Of a DNA stretch of 64,000 bases, positions 54,425 to 62,249 are shown piece by piece. Numbering within the stretch: the first letter of the stretch is position 1; every line of letters starts with the position of its first letter. Below the pieces are notes generated by a model. The model ran no database searches and was not told the origin of the DNA. It was given only the letters and a program-made list of their open reading frames with translations. Source of the DNA: Pedobacter yulinensis (lineage in GTDB: Bacteria; Bacteroidota; Bacteroidia; Sphingobacteriales; Sphingobacteriaceae); assembly GCF_003029735.1 (NCBI RefSeq), contig NZ_KZ686268.1, positions 248,001 to 312,000 on the forward strand. Reading direction: 5' to 3'. The position numbers were made by a program, and so were the translations under genes.

Positions 54425-55276
54425 ATGAAGACACAGGAAGAAATTAATTTTGAGCGCATTGCTGATGCCATTGCTTACCTGAAAGCCAATTTTTATGAGC
54501 AGCCATCACTTGAACGTGTTGCAGAACAGGTACACCTCAGTCCTTATCATTTCCAGAAATTATTCACCGACTGGGCCGGGGTAAGTCCGAAAAAATTCCT
54601 CCAGTATTTAACCATCGGTCACGCCAAAAAAATGCTGCAGCAGGATGTTTCCCTGTTCAGCGCCGCCCTGGAGAGCGGGCTTTCAGGAACCGGGCGGCTG
54701 CACGACCTGTTTGTGAGCATAGAGGGAATGACGCCGGGCGAATACAAGAACGGCGGTGAAAACCTGACGATCAGTTATCATTTTACCGATACGCCTTTTG
54801 GCCGTGCGCTGACTGCGGCTACGCCCAAAGGCATTTGTTTTCTGGCCTTTGTAGAGACTGATGAGGCTGCCCTGAACGATTTGCGGCAGCAATTTCCAAA
54901 CGCCCGTTATGAACAGGCATTGGGTACGATACAACAAAATGCCATTCAGTTGCTGCTTAACAACTGGCAGGAGCCGGCCCTCGTCAAACTGCATCTGAAA
55001 GCTACGCCATTTCAACTCAAGGTTTGGGAAAGCCTGCTGAAAATTCCGATGGGCAGGCTGGGAACTTATGGCGACATTGCCCGGTCCATCGCCTTGCCCG
55101 GTGCATCGAGAGCCGTAGGCTCGGCCGTGGGCGATAATCCCGTCGCGTTCCTGATTCCCTGCCACCGCGTAATCCGCGCTACCGGCGTACTTGGGAATTA
55201 CCGCTGGGGTCAGGCCAGAAAAGAAGCGATGATTGGCTGGGAGGCGGCGCAAACAGAAAACGCATTTGCCTCATGA
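54425..55276 (+). CDS. AraC-MGMT fusion: Ada lacking its N-terminal domain
   Basis: 283 aa from the ATG at 54425. Residues 1-110 form an AraC-type helix-turn-helix pair (RVAEQVHLSPYHFQKLFTDW, SGLSGTGRLHDLFVSIEGMT). Residues 115-275 form an O6-alkylguanine-DNA alkyltransferase with the acceptor Cys246 in IPCHRVI and the DNA-binding region GASRAVGSAVGDNP. Classical Ada also has an N-terminal zinc domain whose methylated Cys turns it into an activator. That domain is absent here but occurs as a separate protein two genes downstream. It directly repairs O6-methylguanine and may regulate this operon. It overlaps the next gene by 4 bp. Confidence 0.92.
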   Translation: MKTQEEINFERIADAIAYLKANFYEQPSLERVAEQVHLSPYHFQKLFTDWAGVSPKKFLQYLTIGHAKKMLQQDVSLFSAALESGLSGTGRLHDLFVSIEGMTPGEYKNGGENLTISYHFTDTPFGRALTAATPKGICFLAFVETDEAALNDLRQQFPNARYEQALGTIQQNAIQLLLNNWQEPALVKLHLKATPFQLKVWESLLKIPMGRLGTYGDIARSIALPGASRAVGSAVGDNPVAFLIPCHRVIRATGVLGNYRWGQARKEAMIGWEAAQTENAFAS

Positions 55277-55986
55277 ACGGCCTTGAACAGCAGGTGGCCG
55301 CATTGCCCTGGTCAGCGCTGCGTACATCGCTCCATGAAAGAGGGTATGCCCGGGTACCCGGCTTACTGCCGGCGGCAACCTGTAATGCCCTTTCTGCAGG
55401 TTATGAAGAATCCGGACGTTTTCGCAAAACGGTGGTAATGGAGCGCTACCGTTTCGGACTGGGCCAATACAGGTATTTCAGTTATCCCCTGCCTGAGTCC
55501 ATTGCGCTGCTGCGCCATGCGCTGTATGCCCGGCTGGTGCCGGTTGCCAACACCTGGATGGATGTGCTGGGTAAAGGAAAGCCCTACCCCGAAACGCTTG
55601 ACTTATTCCGGGCGCAATGCCATGCCGCGGGGCAGCCCCATCCAACCTGCCTGCAACTGCGTTACGGGCCCGGCGGTTTTAACACCATGCATCAGGACCT
55701 GTATGGCGATCTTTTCTTTCCCATACAAGCGGTTCTTTTTTTAAAAGACCCGGTGCATGATTACCGCGGTGGTGAGTTCGTGCTGACCGAACAGATCCCG
55801 CGCGCGCAGTCAAAAGTAATCGTTCTGCAACCCGGCCAGGGCGACCTGCTCCTGTTTACCACCAGCTTCAGACCGGTTAAAGGCAGCAGAGGCTATTACC
55901 GGGTGGTCATGAAACATGGCGTAAGTGAGGTTACTGAAGGAGAACGCGAAACGCTGGGGATTATTTTTCATGACGCAGCCACCTGA
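55273..55986 (+). CDS. 2-oxoglutarate/Fe(II) oxygenase, prolyl-hydroxylase-like
   Basis: 237 aa double-stranded beta-helix dioxygenase. Fe ligands are visible as His140 and Asp142 (MHQDLYGD) and His215 (MKHGVSEV). The substrate-gate strand is VLFLKDPVHDYRGGEFVL and the 2-oxoglutarate side is GDLLLFTTSFRPVKGSRGYY. Proteins of this kind are often encoded with ada and alkB in other bacteria, suggesting demethylation or hydroxylation of a damaged base, nucleotide or repair protein. Target unknown. Coupled on both sides (ATGA with the AraC-MGMT gene, TGATG with the next). Confidence 0.85.
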   Translation: MNGLEQQVAALPWSALRTSLHERGYARVPGLLPAATCNALSAGYEESGRFRKTVVMERYRFGLGQYRYFSYPLPESIALLRHALYARLVPVANTWMDVLGKGKPYPETLDLFRAQCHAAGQPHPTCLQLRYGPGGFNTMHQDLYGDLFFPIQAVLFLKDPVHDYRGGEFVLTEQIPRAQSKVIVLQPGQGDLLLFTTSFRPVKGSRGYYRVVMKHGVSEVTEGERETLGIIFHDAAT

Positions 55987-56231
55987 TGAAAGCACACCAC
56001 AACCTTTCTGACGCCGAAGTTCGTGCAGGCATACACAATGGCCAGATTCGTTTTGCGGGCAATGCCCGGCTTCGGATTTATGGCACCCTGCATTGTATTT
56101 CAGGCAAACGCATGCTGCGCCGGAACCGGATGTTCTTTGTTTCTTTGCAGGAAGCGGCTGCCGCTGGTTACCGGCCGTGTGCACATTGTTTAAGAGTAGC
56201 CTATCTAAAGTGGAAAAATGGAACTGTTTAA
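55986..56231 (+). CDS. stand-alone Ada metal-binding domain protein
   Basis: 81 aa. It matches the N-terminal phosphotriester-repair domain of Ada: IYGTLHCISGKRM (Cys37), FFVSLQEAAAAGYRPCAHC (Cys65 and Cys68). In Ada four cysteines bind zinc. Here the second one is replaced by Lys41, leaving three, so zinc binding or methyl transfer may be altered. Cys37 aligns with the methyl-accepting Cys of Ada. Together with the AraC-MGMT protein it reconstitutes the Ada domain set in two chains. It shares one base with the upstream gene and overlaps alkB by 14 bp. Confidence 0.85.
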   Translation: MKAHHNLSDAEVRAGIHNGQIRFAGNARLRIYGTLHCISGKRMLRRNRMFFVSLQEAAAAGYRPCAHCLRVAYLKWKNGTV

Positions 56232-56829
56232 GGCCGATCCGGCAACAAACCTGCTGCCATATGATGGCATAGTCAACTATTACGGCGCTGTCATGAACAG
56301 TCATGAGGCCGAGGCCCGCTACCGGCAACTGCACGCAGAAATTGACTGGCGCCACGATGAGGCCGTTGTTTTTGGACGCCGCATCACCACCAGGCGTATG
56401 GTGGCCTGGTACGGAGAAGAGGCCTACAGTTATACCTATTCCAATACCACCAAACAAGCACTTCCGTTTGTCCAAAGCCTGCTCGGCCTGCGGCAACTTG
56501 TCAGCCTCCATACCGGCGAACATTTCAATTCCTGCCTGCTCAACCTCTACCACGATGGTTCAGAAGGGATGGCCTGGCACAGCGACGACGAAAAAGAACT
56601 CGGCAGGGATACCACCATCGCTTCATTAAGCCTGGGTGCAGCGCGCAAATTCTCATTTCGTCATAAAAAGACCAGGGAAACCCTGTCCCTGACGCTGGAG
56701 AGCGGCAGCCTGCTTGTTATGCGGGGCAGCACACAAAGCCACTGGCTCCATTCGCTGCCCAAGTCTGCGCGGGTAACCCTGCCGCGCATTAATCTGACCT
56801 TTCGCAGCATCAGGCACCAGGTTTCCTGA
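56218..56829 (+). CDS. alkB: AlkB-type alkylated-DNA repair dioxygenase
   Basis: 203 aa 2-oxoglutarate/Fe(II) dioxygenase that oxidatively removes methyl groups from 1-methyladenine and 3-methylcytosine. Fe ligands: His121 and Asp123 in MAWHSDDE, and His178 in WLHSLPK. The 2-oxoglutarate-binding pattern RxNxTFR is present as RINLTFR (190-196). SCLLNLYHDGSEGMAWHSDD is the family's central motif. Last gene of the four-gene alkylation-repair operon. Confidence 0.95.
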   Translation: MELFKADPATNLLPYDGIVNYYGAVMNSHEAEARYRQLHAEIDWRHDEAVVFGRRITTRRMVAWYGEEAYSYTYSNTTKQALPFVQSLLGLRQLVSLHTGEHFNSCLLNLYHDGSEGMAWHSDDEKELGRDTTIASLSLGAARKFSFRHKKTRETLSLTLESGSLLVMRGSTQSHWLHSLPKSARVTLPRINLTFRSIRHQVS

Positions 56830-56878
56830 ATTTGACATCTTACAAACGGTTCGTTATGCAGCAAATCCTGATAATTCG

Positions 56879-56886
56879 TAACTTTG
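56879..56886 (+). promoter_or_regulatory. -7 box of the small membrane-protein gene
   Basis: TAACTTTG is an exact -7 match ending 4 bp before the ATG at 56891, so the mRNA has almost no leader. Confidence 0.65.
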
Positions 56887-56890
56887 CGTT

Positions 56891-57052
56891 ATGGACATCC
56901 AGAAGATCATCGTGGCCATTATTTTTGCCCTTGCCCTGTTCTACATTGGCAGGATGGTTTTCCGTTCGCTGCGCAGCAAAGAAGAGGGCTGCGGCGGCAA
57001 TTGTAAATGTGGTGTCGACTTCTCCTCCATCCCGCCGGAAAAGAAAAAATAA
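56891..57052 (+). CDS. FeoB-associated Cys-rich membrane protein
   Basis: 53 aa, too short for standard gene lists. One membrane helix (6-20, IIVAIIFALALFYIG), a basic stretch (RMVFRSLRSK), the Cys motif EEGCGGNCKCG (32-42) and an acidic/basic tail. This is the layout of small FeoB-associated proteins. No feoA or feoB gene is in the window, so the link to iron is by family resemblance only. It has its own promoter box, and the next gene starts 2 bp after its stop. Confidence 0.75.
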   Translation: MDIQKIIVAIIFALALFYIGRMVFRSLRSKEEGCGGNCKCGVDFSSIPPEKKK

Positions 57053-57054
57053 AC

Positions 57055-57645
57055 ATGCTCGATCAGCTGAGAAGTTACCTGAACAAGAGCATTTCGCTTA
57101 CCGATGACCAGTTCCAGATCATTTCGGCGAATCTGAAGATCAAACAATTCGTTAAAGGCGAAACCATTCTGCGTGCCGGCGAGATTGGCACAAACTCTTA
57201 CTTTGTAAACAGCGGGCTGCTGCGCTGCTTTTCGATTGACCAGAAAGGCAAAGAACACATTATCCAGTTTGCCCCTGAAAACTGGTGGGTTTCCGACCGC
57301 AACAGTATTCTGTTCAATGAGCCGTCTGATTTTTTTTATGATGCTGCCGAAGATACCCAGGCAGTCGTTATCCCGAAAGATTTCTTTGACCGTGCGGCGC
57401 AGCTGGACCCATGCGTTCTGAACATGAACAATGTTATGCTGCACAAATCGATCAGGTTTATGCAAAAACGGATCAATATGCTGCTCAGCGCAACCGCCGA
57501 AGAGCGTTATCTCGATTTCATCCACCTCTATCCAAATCTGATGCTGCGCGTTCCGCAATGGATGATCGCTTCTTACCTCGGCATTACGCCCGAATCGCTC
57601 AGCCGTGTGCGCAAAGATCTTGCGCATAAACATTTCAAAGCCTAG
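57055..57645 (+). CDS. Crp/Fnr family transcriptional regulator
   Basis: 196 aa from the ATG at 57055. A cyclic-nucleotide-binding-like beta-roll (about 20-115, FVKGETILRAGEIGTNSYFV) and a C-terminal winged helix (about 145-196, WMIASYLGITPESLSRVRKD). It has no Fnr cysteine cluster. It is co-transcribed with the small Cys-rich membrane protein, so it may respond to the same signal; effector unknown. Confidence 0.9.
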   Translation: MLDQLRSYLNKSISLTDDQFQIISANLKIKQFVKGETILRAGEIGTNSYFVNSGLLRCFSIDQKGKEHIIQFAPENWWVSDRNSILFNEPSDFFYDAAEDTQAVVIPKDFFDRAAQLDPCVLNMNNVMLHKSIRFMQKRINMLLSATAEERYLDFIHLYPNLMLRVPQWMIASYLGITPESLSRVRKDLAHKHFKA

Positions 57646-57687
57646 CTTTTCTTAACATACATCAAGGGCCGCTGTACGGTGCTGCCG

Positions 57688-57695
57688 TAATTTTG
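57688..57695 (+). promoter_or_regulatory. -7 box of the YceI gene
   Basis: TAATTTTG matches the consensus, 36 bp upstream of the ATG at 57732. Confidence 0.6.
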
Positions 57696-57731
57696 TCCTA
57701 TTCAAAGACATCAACATTAAAGACCTGACTT

Positions 57732-58262
57732 ATGGCAAACGTAAAATGGACACTTGATCCTGCACACAGCGAACTTCAATTCAAAATCAAACACCTCATG
57801 ATCACCAATGTAACCGGAAGCTTCGGCGATTTCACCGCGAGCCTGGAATCTGAAGGTGACGATTTCGAAAATGCACATGTTACTTTCGAGGCGGCAATCG
57901 ACTCGATCAACACCGGCAATGCAGACCGTGATGCGCATTTGAAAGCCGGAGATTTTTTTGAGATCGAGAAATATCCTAAAATGACCTTCGAATCTACAGC
58001 CTTCAGGAAAGATGGCAGCGACTATACCGTACAAGGTAACCTGACGCTGAAGGGCGTTACCCGCCCGGTTACACTCGAAGCGGAGTTCGGCGGCATCTCA
58101 CAGGATCCCTGGGGAAATACCAAAGCTGGCTTCTCTGTAAGCGGAAAGATCAAACGTGAAGACTTTGGCCTGACCTACAATGCAGCGCTCGAGACCGGTG
58201 GTGTCATGCTTGGTAACGATGTCAAGATTTTCGGTGAAGTACAGTTTGTAAAACAAGCATAA
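57732..58262 (+). CDS. YceI family lipid-binding protein
   Basis: 176 aa. Lipocalin-like fold that binds polyprenoid or amphiphilic molecules. Motifs: WTLDPAHSELQFKIKHLMIT, the SINTGNADRDAHLK segment, YPKMTFEST, LTLKGVTRPVTLEAEFGG, KIKREDFGLTYNAALETGG. No signal peptide is seen, so it is probably cytoplasmic, unlike the periplasmic E. coli YceI. Own promoter and terminator. Confidence 0.93.
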   Translation: MANVKWTLDPAHSELQFKIKHLMITNVTGSFGDFTASLESEGDDFENAHVTFEAAIDSINTGNADRDAHLKAGDFFEIEKYPKMTFESTAFRKDGSDYTVQGNLTLKGVTRPVTLEAEFGGISQDPWGNTKAGFSVSGKIKREDFGLTYNAALETGGVMLGNDVKIFGEVQFVKQA

Positions 58263-58286
58263 AAAACACTTGACGGGGGTCAATGT

Positions 58287-58322
58287 ACGGTAGTGTGCCT
58301 TAGGTGCGCTGCCGTTTTTTTT
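58287..58322 (+). terminator. terminator after YceI gene
   Basis: A long hairpin with G-U pairs (ACGGTAGTGTGCC starting at 58287, GGTGCGCTGCCGT ending at 58315) is followed by eight T. Confidence 0.85.
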
Positions 58323-58366
58323 ATTCCCGGATTTTACCGCCTGTTCGACCACACTGTTCCGGCTGC

Positions 58367-58597
58367 TTAAGGACGGCCGCCTTTTGTCGCAGAGGTATCA
58401 GTACTTCCCATCGTGGTATCGCCGCTGCTGCTGTCTGAACTGCCGGTAGCCGGAGTACCCATGCCCGAAGCGGCGCTGTCTCCCTGGTTCATCTCAACAG
58501 AATCTGGTGTACGTTCACCACCTTTATCTCCGGCAGTACAGGCCGCGAGCGAAAGCGCGGACAGCGCGATATAAAAAAATAATCTGGTCGTTTTCAT
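58367..58597 (-). CDS. small Ser/Thr/Asp-rich lipoprotein
   Basis: 76 aa from the ATG at 58597. Lipoprotein signal MKTTRLFFYIALSALSLAAC with Cys20, then a low-complexity tail rich in Ser, Thr, Asp and Gly without a fold-like pattern. Such small disordered lipoproteins are common in this phylum. No function can be given. Confidence 0.6.
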   Translation of the reverse strand: MKTTRLFFYIALSALSLAACTAGDKGGERTPDSVEMNQGDSAASGMGTPATGSSDSSSGDTTMGSTDTSATKGGRP

Positions 58598-58661
58598 GGC
58601 GTTCTTTTTTAACAACTGCGCACGGCAGCCGTTTCTTAAACGACTTTTGAAAGCGTTTTGT

Positions 58662-59150
58662 TTAGTTCGGAGAGGCTTTAGTGATCAGGCAGACGGCGTA
58701 AGCGACCACACCTTCTTCGCGGCCAATGAACCCCATTTGCTCGTTGGTAGTTGCCTTGATAGAGATATCCTCTTCGCTGATGCCGGCTGCGGCAGCTATA
58801 TTTTTCTGCATGGCCGGTATATGCGGATTGATCTTCGGCGCTTCCAGGCACAGCATGGCATCAATATTCCCGATGGCCCAATTTTTCTCAGCAAGCAGCT
58901 TGGTGGTTTCTTCCAGCAAAACCAGACTGCTGATCCCTTTCCACCGCGAGTCGGTGTTCTTGAAATGAAAGCCGATGTCGCGCAGGTTGGCTGCACCCAG
59001 CAGGGCATCACATATGGCATGCAGCAGCACATCTGCGTCAGAATGCCCGAAAGCACCGCGGTGGTGCTCAAGCTGCACCCCACCAACATAAAACGGATGA
59101 CCATCGCGCAGCTGGTGCACGTCAAATCCAAACCCTACTTTGATCTTCAT
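58662..59150 (-). CDS. ispF: 2-C-methyl-D-erythritol 2,4-cyclodiphosphate synthase
   Basis: 162 aa enzyme of the MEP isoprenoid pathway. Zinc ligands Asp10 and His12 (GFGFDVHQL) and His44 (SDADVLLHAICDALLG); also DIGFHFKNTD and KATTNEQMGFIGREEGVVA. Complete. Last gene of the leftward operon, 6 bp after porV. Confidence 0.97.
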   Translation of the reverse strand: MKIKVGFGFDVHQLRDGHPFYVGGVQLEHHRGAFGHSDADVLLHAICDALLGAANLRDIGFHFKNTDSRWKGISSLVLLEETTKLLAEKNWAIGNIDAMLCLEAPKINPHIPAMQKNIAAAAGISEEDISIKATTNEQMGFIGREEGVVAYAVCLITKASPN

Positions 59151-59156
59151 ATTTTG

Positions 59157-60347
59157 CTAATTGGATCCAAAGTTAAACATCAGACTGAAGCGAAGGGTAT
59201 TCGCCATCGGACTTTTGTTCACATTTGCCAGCAGGTACGAAAAATTGATGGTGGTTTGCCTGTAGGTGAAACCAGCCCCGAGCGTGGCATAACGCCGGTT
59301 TCCTTTATTTGGCGACTCATAAAAGTATCCGCCGCGTACCGCGAACTTTTTGTCGTAGAGGTATTCGAAGCCTGCGCCAATGTTGACTTCCTGCAACTCT
59401 TCACTGAAACCACCCGGCGCATCGGTAAATGATCCGAAAATCCCTGCAGGTACCGAACGGTTCGGGTCCACGCCGCTGTAGATCGTACCGTCATTATTAT
59501 ACACAGGCTGTGTAGGTACGAGGAGTTTGTTAAAATCGAGTGCGACTGTAAAGTCGTTCAGGTCATCGGCAGAAAATGTTGCCGCGCCGCCAAAGCGCAG
59601 GTTGGACGGCAGAAAGTATTTCGCTCCGGATTCGGTATATCCCATCTTGGTCCCGATATTTGAGATATTGAGCCCGGCAGACAGCCTGGTATCGGTATTG
59701 AACAGCCAGGTTTCCGTTGTATAGTACCCCGCCACATCCACGGCAACCGCATTGCCCGCGCTGATCTCTTGCCCTGCGGTAAATTTACCGGTCGACAGGT
59801 TAGAATTGATGTAACGCAGGCTGGTACCGATAGAAAACTCATCGCCGAACATCCGGGCAAAACTGATATCAAAGGCCAGTTCGTTCGGACTGTAGACGCC
59901 CAGGTCCTGCCGGTTGTTGTCTGTAAGGGGTATTTCGCCCAGCGAGAAAAAACGGAATGACGCCCCGAGCGTATTGCGTTCGTCAAGGCGGTAATAGCCG
60001 CTCAGGTAGGCAAGATCGATGCCCGAAGTGAGGCTGCGCAGCCAGGGCGTGTAAGAAAGCGCAACACCCGAGCGGTCTTTCAGGAAAGCCAGCTTTGCAG
60101 GGTTAATGGCACTGGCATTGGCATCCGGCTGAACGGCCACTCCGGCATCGCCCATGGCGCCGGTACGGGCATCTGGCATGACGAGCAGAAAGGGCACGGC
60201 AGTCACCAGATTGTTAGACTGGCTGCCATTTGCCTGTGTGTTTCCTGCCACCTGCGTATGTCCTGCAAAAGGAAAGGCCGCAGAGAAGGCTGCCAGTAAA
60301 AGGGCCCTTGAAAAATAACGGGTAGCGGTTCGTAATCGGGATTTCAT
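59157..60347 (-). CDS. porV: type IX secretion outer-membrane protein PorV
   Basis: 396 aa from the ATG at 60347; a start at 60371 would overlap the upstream gene by 11 bp and add residues before the signal peptide. Signal peptide (about 1-31), the conserved VTAVPFLLVMPDARTGAMGD (about 46-65), GVAVQPDANASAINPAKLAF, and a FadL-like beta-barrel ending FSLMFNFGSN. PorV shuttles cargo from the type IX translocon to the attachment machinery. It implies that this organism secretes proteins with type IX C-terminal signals. Confidence 0.93.
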   Translation of the reverse strand: MKSRLRTATRYFSRALLLAAFSAAFPFAGHTQVAGNTQANGSQSNNLVTAVPFLLVMPDARTGAMGDAGVAVQPDANASAINPAKLAFLKDRSGVALSYTPWLRSLTSGIDLAYLSGYYRLDERNTLGASFRFFSLGEIPLTDNNRQDLGVYSPNELAFDISFARMFGDEFSIGTSLRYINSNLSTGKFTAGQEISAGNAVAVDVAGYYTTETWLFNTDTRLSAGLNISNIGTKMGYTESGAKYFLPSNLRFGGAATFSADDLNDFTVALDFNKLLVPTQPVYNNDGTIYSGVDPNRSVPAGIFGSFTDAPGGFSEELQEVNIGAGFEYLYDKKFAVRGGYFYESPNKGNRRYATLGAGFTYRQTTINFSYLLANVNKSPMANTLRFSLMFNFGSN

Positions 60348-60360
60348 GCTGATGATTTCT

Positions 60361-60861
60361 TTATGATTCAAAAACGAGCAACAATGTGTTTTTATCCACC
60401 TTATCGCCTACATTAACCAATACAGACCGGACACGGCCATCTGCCGGCGACTTCAAGATATTCTCCATTTTCATCGCCTCCAGCACAAGGAGATTATCGC
60501 CCTTTCTGACTTCAGATCCAGGGCCTACCATTACGTTAAGCACAAGCCCGGGCATGGGGGCTTTCACATCTTTTACCTTTCCTGCGGCCAGGTTCTCCAT
60601 ACCCAATTCTTTTAAGAGCAGATCGAACTGGTCCTGCACCTGCACATCGTAAAGCCGGCCATTCACTTTCACTTTTGCCGTTTTGGTGACCGCATCAAAT
60701 GATACGATTTCGGTGGTATACGAGCGGTTGTTGAATAAGACGTGAGCGCTGTTTGCATCTTTCTTACGTTCGTCAATTTCCAATGGCTGCCCGTTCAGGC
60801 TGTAACCACCCTGATTTGTAAGTTCGAAAGAATAGGTGTTGCTAACCTTTATTTTATACAT
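60361..60861 (-). CDS. biotin carboxyl carrier protein
   Basis: 166 aa. The biotinyl domain (about 95-166) has the biotinylation motif EAMKMEN and the half-repeat APMPGLVLNVMVGPGSEV. The N-terminal half has a beta-rich segment typical of propionyl/acyl-CoA carboxylase carrier subunits in Bacteroidota. The carboxylase partners are not in the window. It starts 1 bp after the stop of the DUF4159 gene. Confidence 0.9.
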   Translation of the reverse strand: MYKIKVSNTYSFELTNQGGYSLNGQPLEIDERKKDANSAHVLFNNRSYTTEIVSFDAVTKTAKVKVNGRLYDVQVQDQFDLLLKELGMENLAAGKVKDVKAPMPGLVLNVMVGPGSEVRKGDNLLVLEAMKMENILKSPADGRVRSVLVNVGDKVDKNTLLLVFES

Positions 60862-60862
60862 T

Positions 60863-61522
60863 CTATTGGGTTAAGGCAAATTGAATCAGGTTGGCGCCCA
60901 TACGCAGGGCGTCGGTGCGTTTGGCCGGTGTGTCTCCGGCATACGTACCGGCATCTTCCCAGCCATTTCCCAGGTCGCATTCATACGTATAGTAACAGAC
61001 AATGCGTCCTTTCCAGATCAATGCAAGGCCTTGAGGGCGTTTATTGTCGTGTTCGTGAATCTTAGGCAGGCCGTTCGGGAACCTGAACTTCTGGTTATAT
61101 AAGGCATGATTTGCAGGCAGCTCAACAAATGAGAGCTCAGGAAATACCTTTTTCATTTGTGGCCTGATAAACTTATCCAGGCCATAATTGTCGTCAATAT
61201 GCAGAAAGCCCCCGCCCACCAGGTATCTTCGCAGGTTGGCTGCATCCTGCGTGCTGAAAAGAACGTTGCCATGACCGGTCATATACACAAAGGGATAATC
61301 GAAGATCTCGGGGCTTCCCACCTCTACCGCACCCTCTTCAACACTAAGGTTGGTGCGCAGGTTGGCGTTACAGAACGATGCCAGGTTGGGCAATGCCGTG
61401 CGGTTCGCATACCAGTCGCCGCCGCCATTGTACTTCAGTTTGGCAAGTTTGTAGGTTGGCGCATGAAAGGCCATTACAGCCGGCAGGCCCAACAACAGGA
61501 TAACGAACAAAACTTTTCTCAT
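60863..61522 (-). CDS. DUF4159 domain protein
   Basis: 219 aa. Signal peptide (1-18), then DUF4159 features: KLKYNGGGDWYANRTALPNL, YPFVYMTGHGNVLFS, GGGFLHIDDNYGLDKFIRP, and DLGNGWEDAG near the end. It looks like a GATase-like flavodoxin fold exported to the periplasm. Function unknown; often near rsmE in this phylum. Confidence 0.85.
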   Translation of the reverse strand: MRKVLFVILLLGLPAVMAFHAPTYKLAKLKYNGGGDWYANRTALPNLASFCNANLRTNLSVEEGAVEVGSPEIFDYPFVYMTGHGNVLFSTQDAANLRRYLVGGGFLHIDDNYGLDKFIRPQMKKVFPELSFVELPANHALYNQKFRFPNGLPKIHEHDNKRPQGLALIWKGRIVCYYTYECDLGNGWEDAGTYAGDTPAKRTDALRMGANLIQFALTQ

Positions 61523-61528
61523 GGCCTC

Positions 61529-62239
61529 TTACCGGTTCAGGTAATTTTCTTCGAAACAGACGGCAAGAGCGGCTGTCTCGGTACGCAACCGGGCATTGCC
61601 TAAAGTTATCGCTTTAAAGTTATTTTGCAAAGCCAGCTGCACCTCTTCTTCAGTGAAATCGCCTTCCGGTCCGATCAGAACCAGCGAGCTGCCCCCGACA
61701 GTCAGCACCTCGTTCAAAAACTGTTTCCCGGCGCCAGGCATACAATGCGCAATGCATTTTGCGAAATTGGCTGCGGGCATCAGTAAGTCACGAAATGGAA
61801 CAGGTGGGTTTATTCGCGGAACATAAGCCTTTATAGACTGCTTTGATGCGGCTACGACGACCTTTTCGAGGCGGTCTGTCTTTAAAATCCGTCTTTCAGA
61901 ACGATCAGAAATAAGCGGGGTAATTTCGTCTATGCCGAGTTCGGTGGCTTTCTCTGCAAACCATTCCAGGCGATCTGTATTTTTGGTAGGCGCCACAGCA
62001 ATATGCAGGTAGTGACTGCGTTTGCCAAATTCGAGCTGACGTTCCAATATCTGGAGCGCTACCCGTTTGGGATGCTCATCTGCCAGTACTGCGGTGTAAA
62101 AGCCACCGGTCCCGTCTATAAGCTGTACCTGATCGCCGGTTTTGAGACGCAGAACCCTGATGCAATGTTTGCTTTCCTCCTCGCTCAGTATGTAACCGGT
62201 AGCTGTGGTACCAATTCCGGGCGTGTAGAAAATATGCAT
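61529..62239 (-). CDS. rsmE: 16S rRNA m3U1498 methyltransferase
   Basis: 236 aa SPOUT methyltransferase. N-terminal PUA-like part (EEESKHCIRVLRLKTGDQVQ), C-terminal knot with LVLIGPEGDFTEEEV and ITLGNARLRTETAALAVCF. Complete. Confidence 0.95.
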   Translation of the reverse strand: MHIFYTPGIGTTATGYILSEEESKHCIRVLRLKTGDQVQLIDGTGGFYTAVLADEHPKRVALQILERQLEFGKRSHYLHIAVAPTKNTDRLEWFAEKATELGIDEITPLISDRSERRILKTDRLEKVVVAASKQSIKAYVPRINPPVPFRDLLMPAANFAKCIAHCMPGAGKQFLNEVLTVGGSSLVLIGPEGDFTEEEVQLALQNNFKAITLGNARLRTETAALAVCFEENYLNR

Positions 62240-62249
62240 GGATCAGGTT

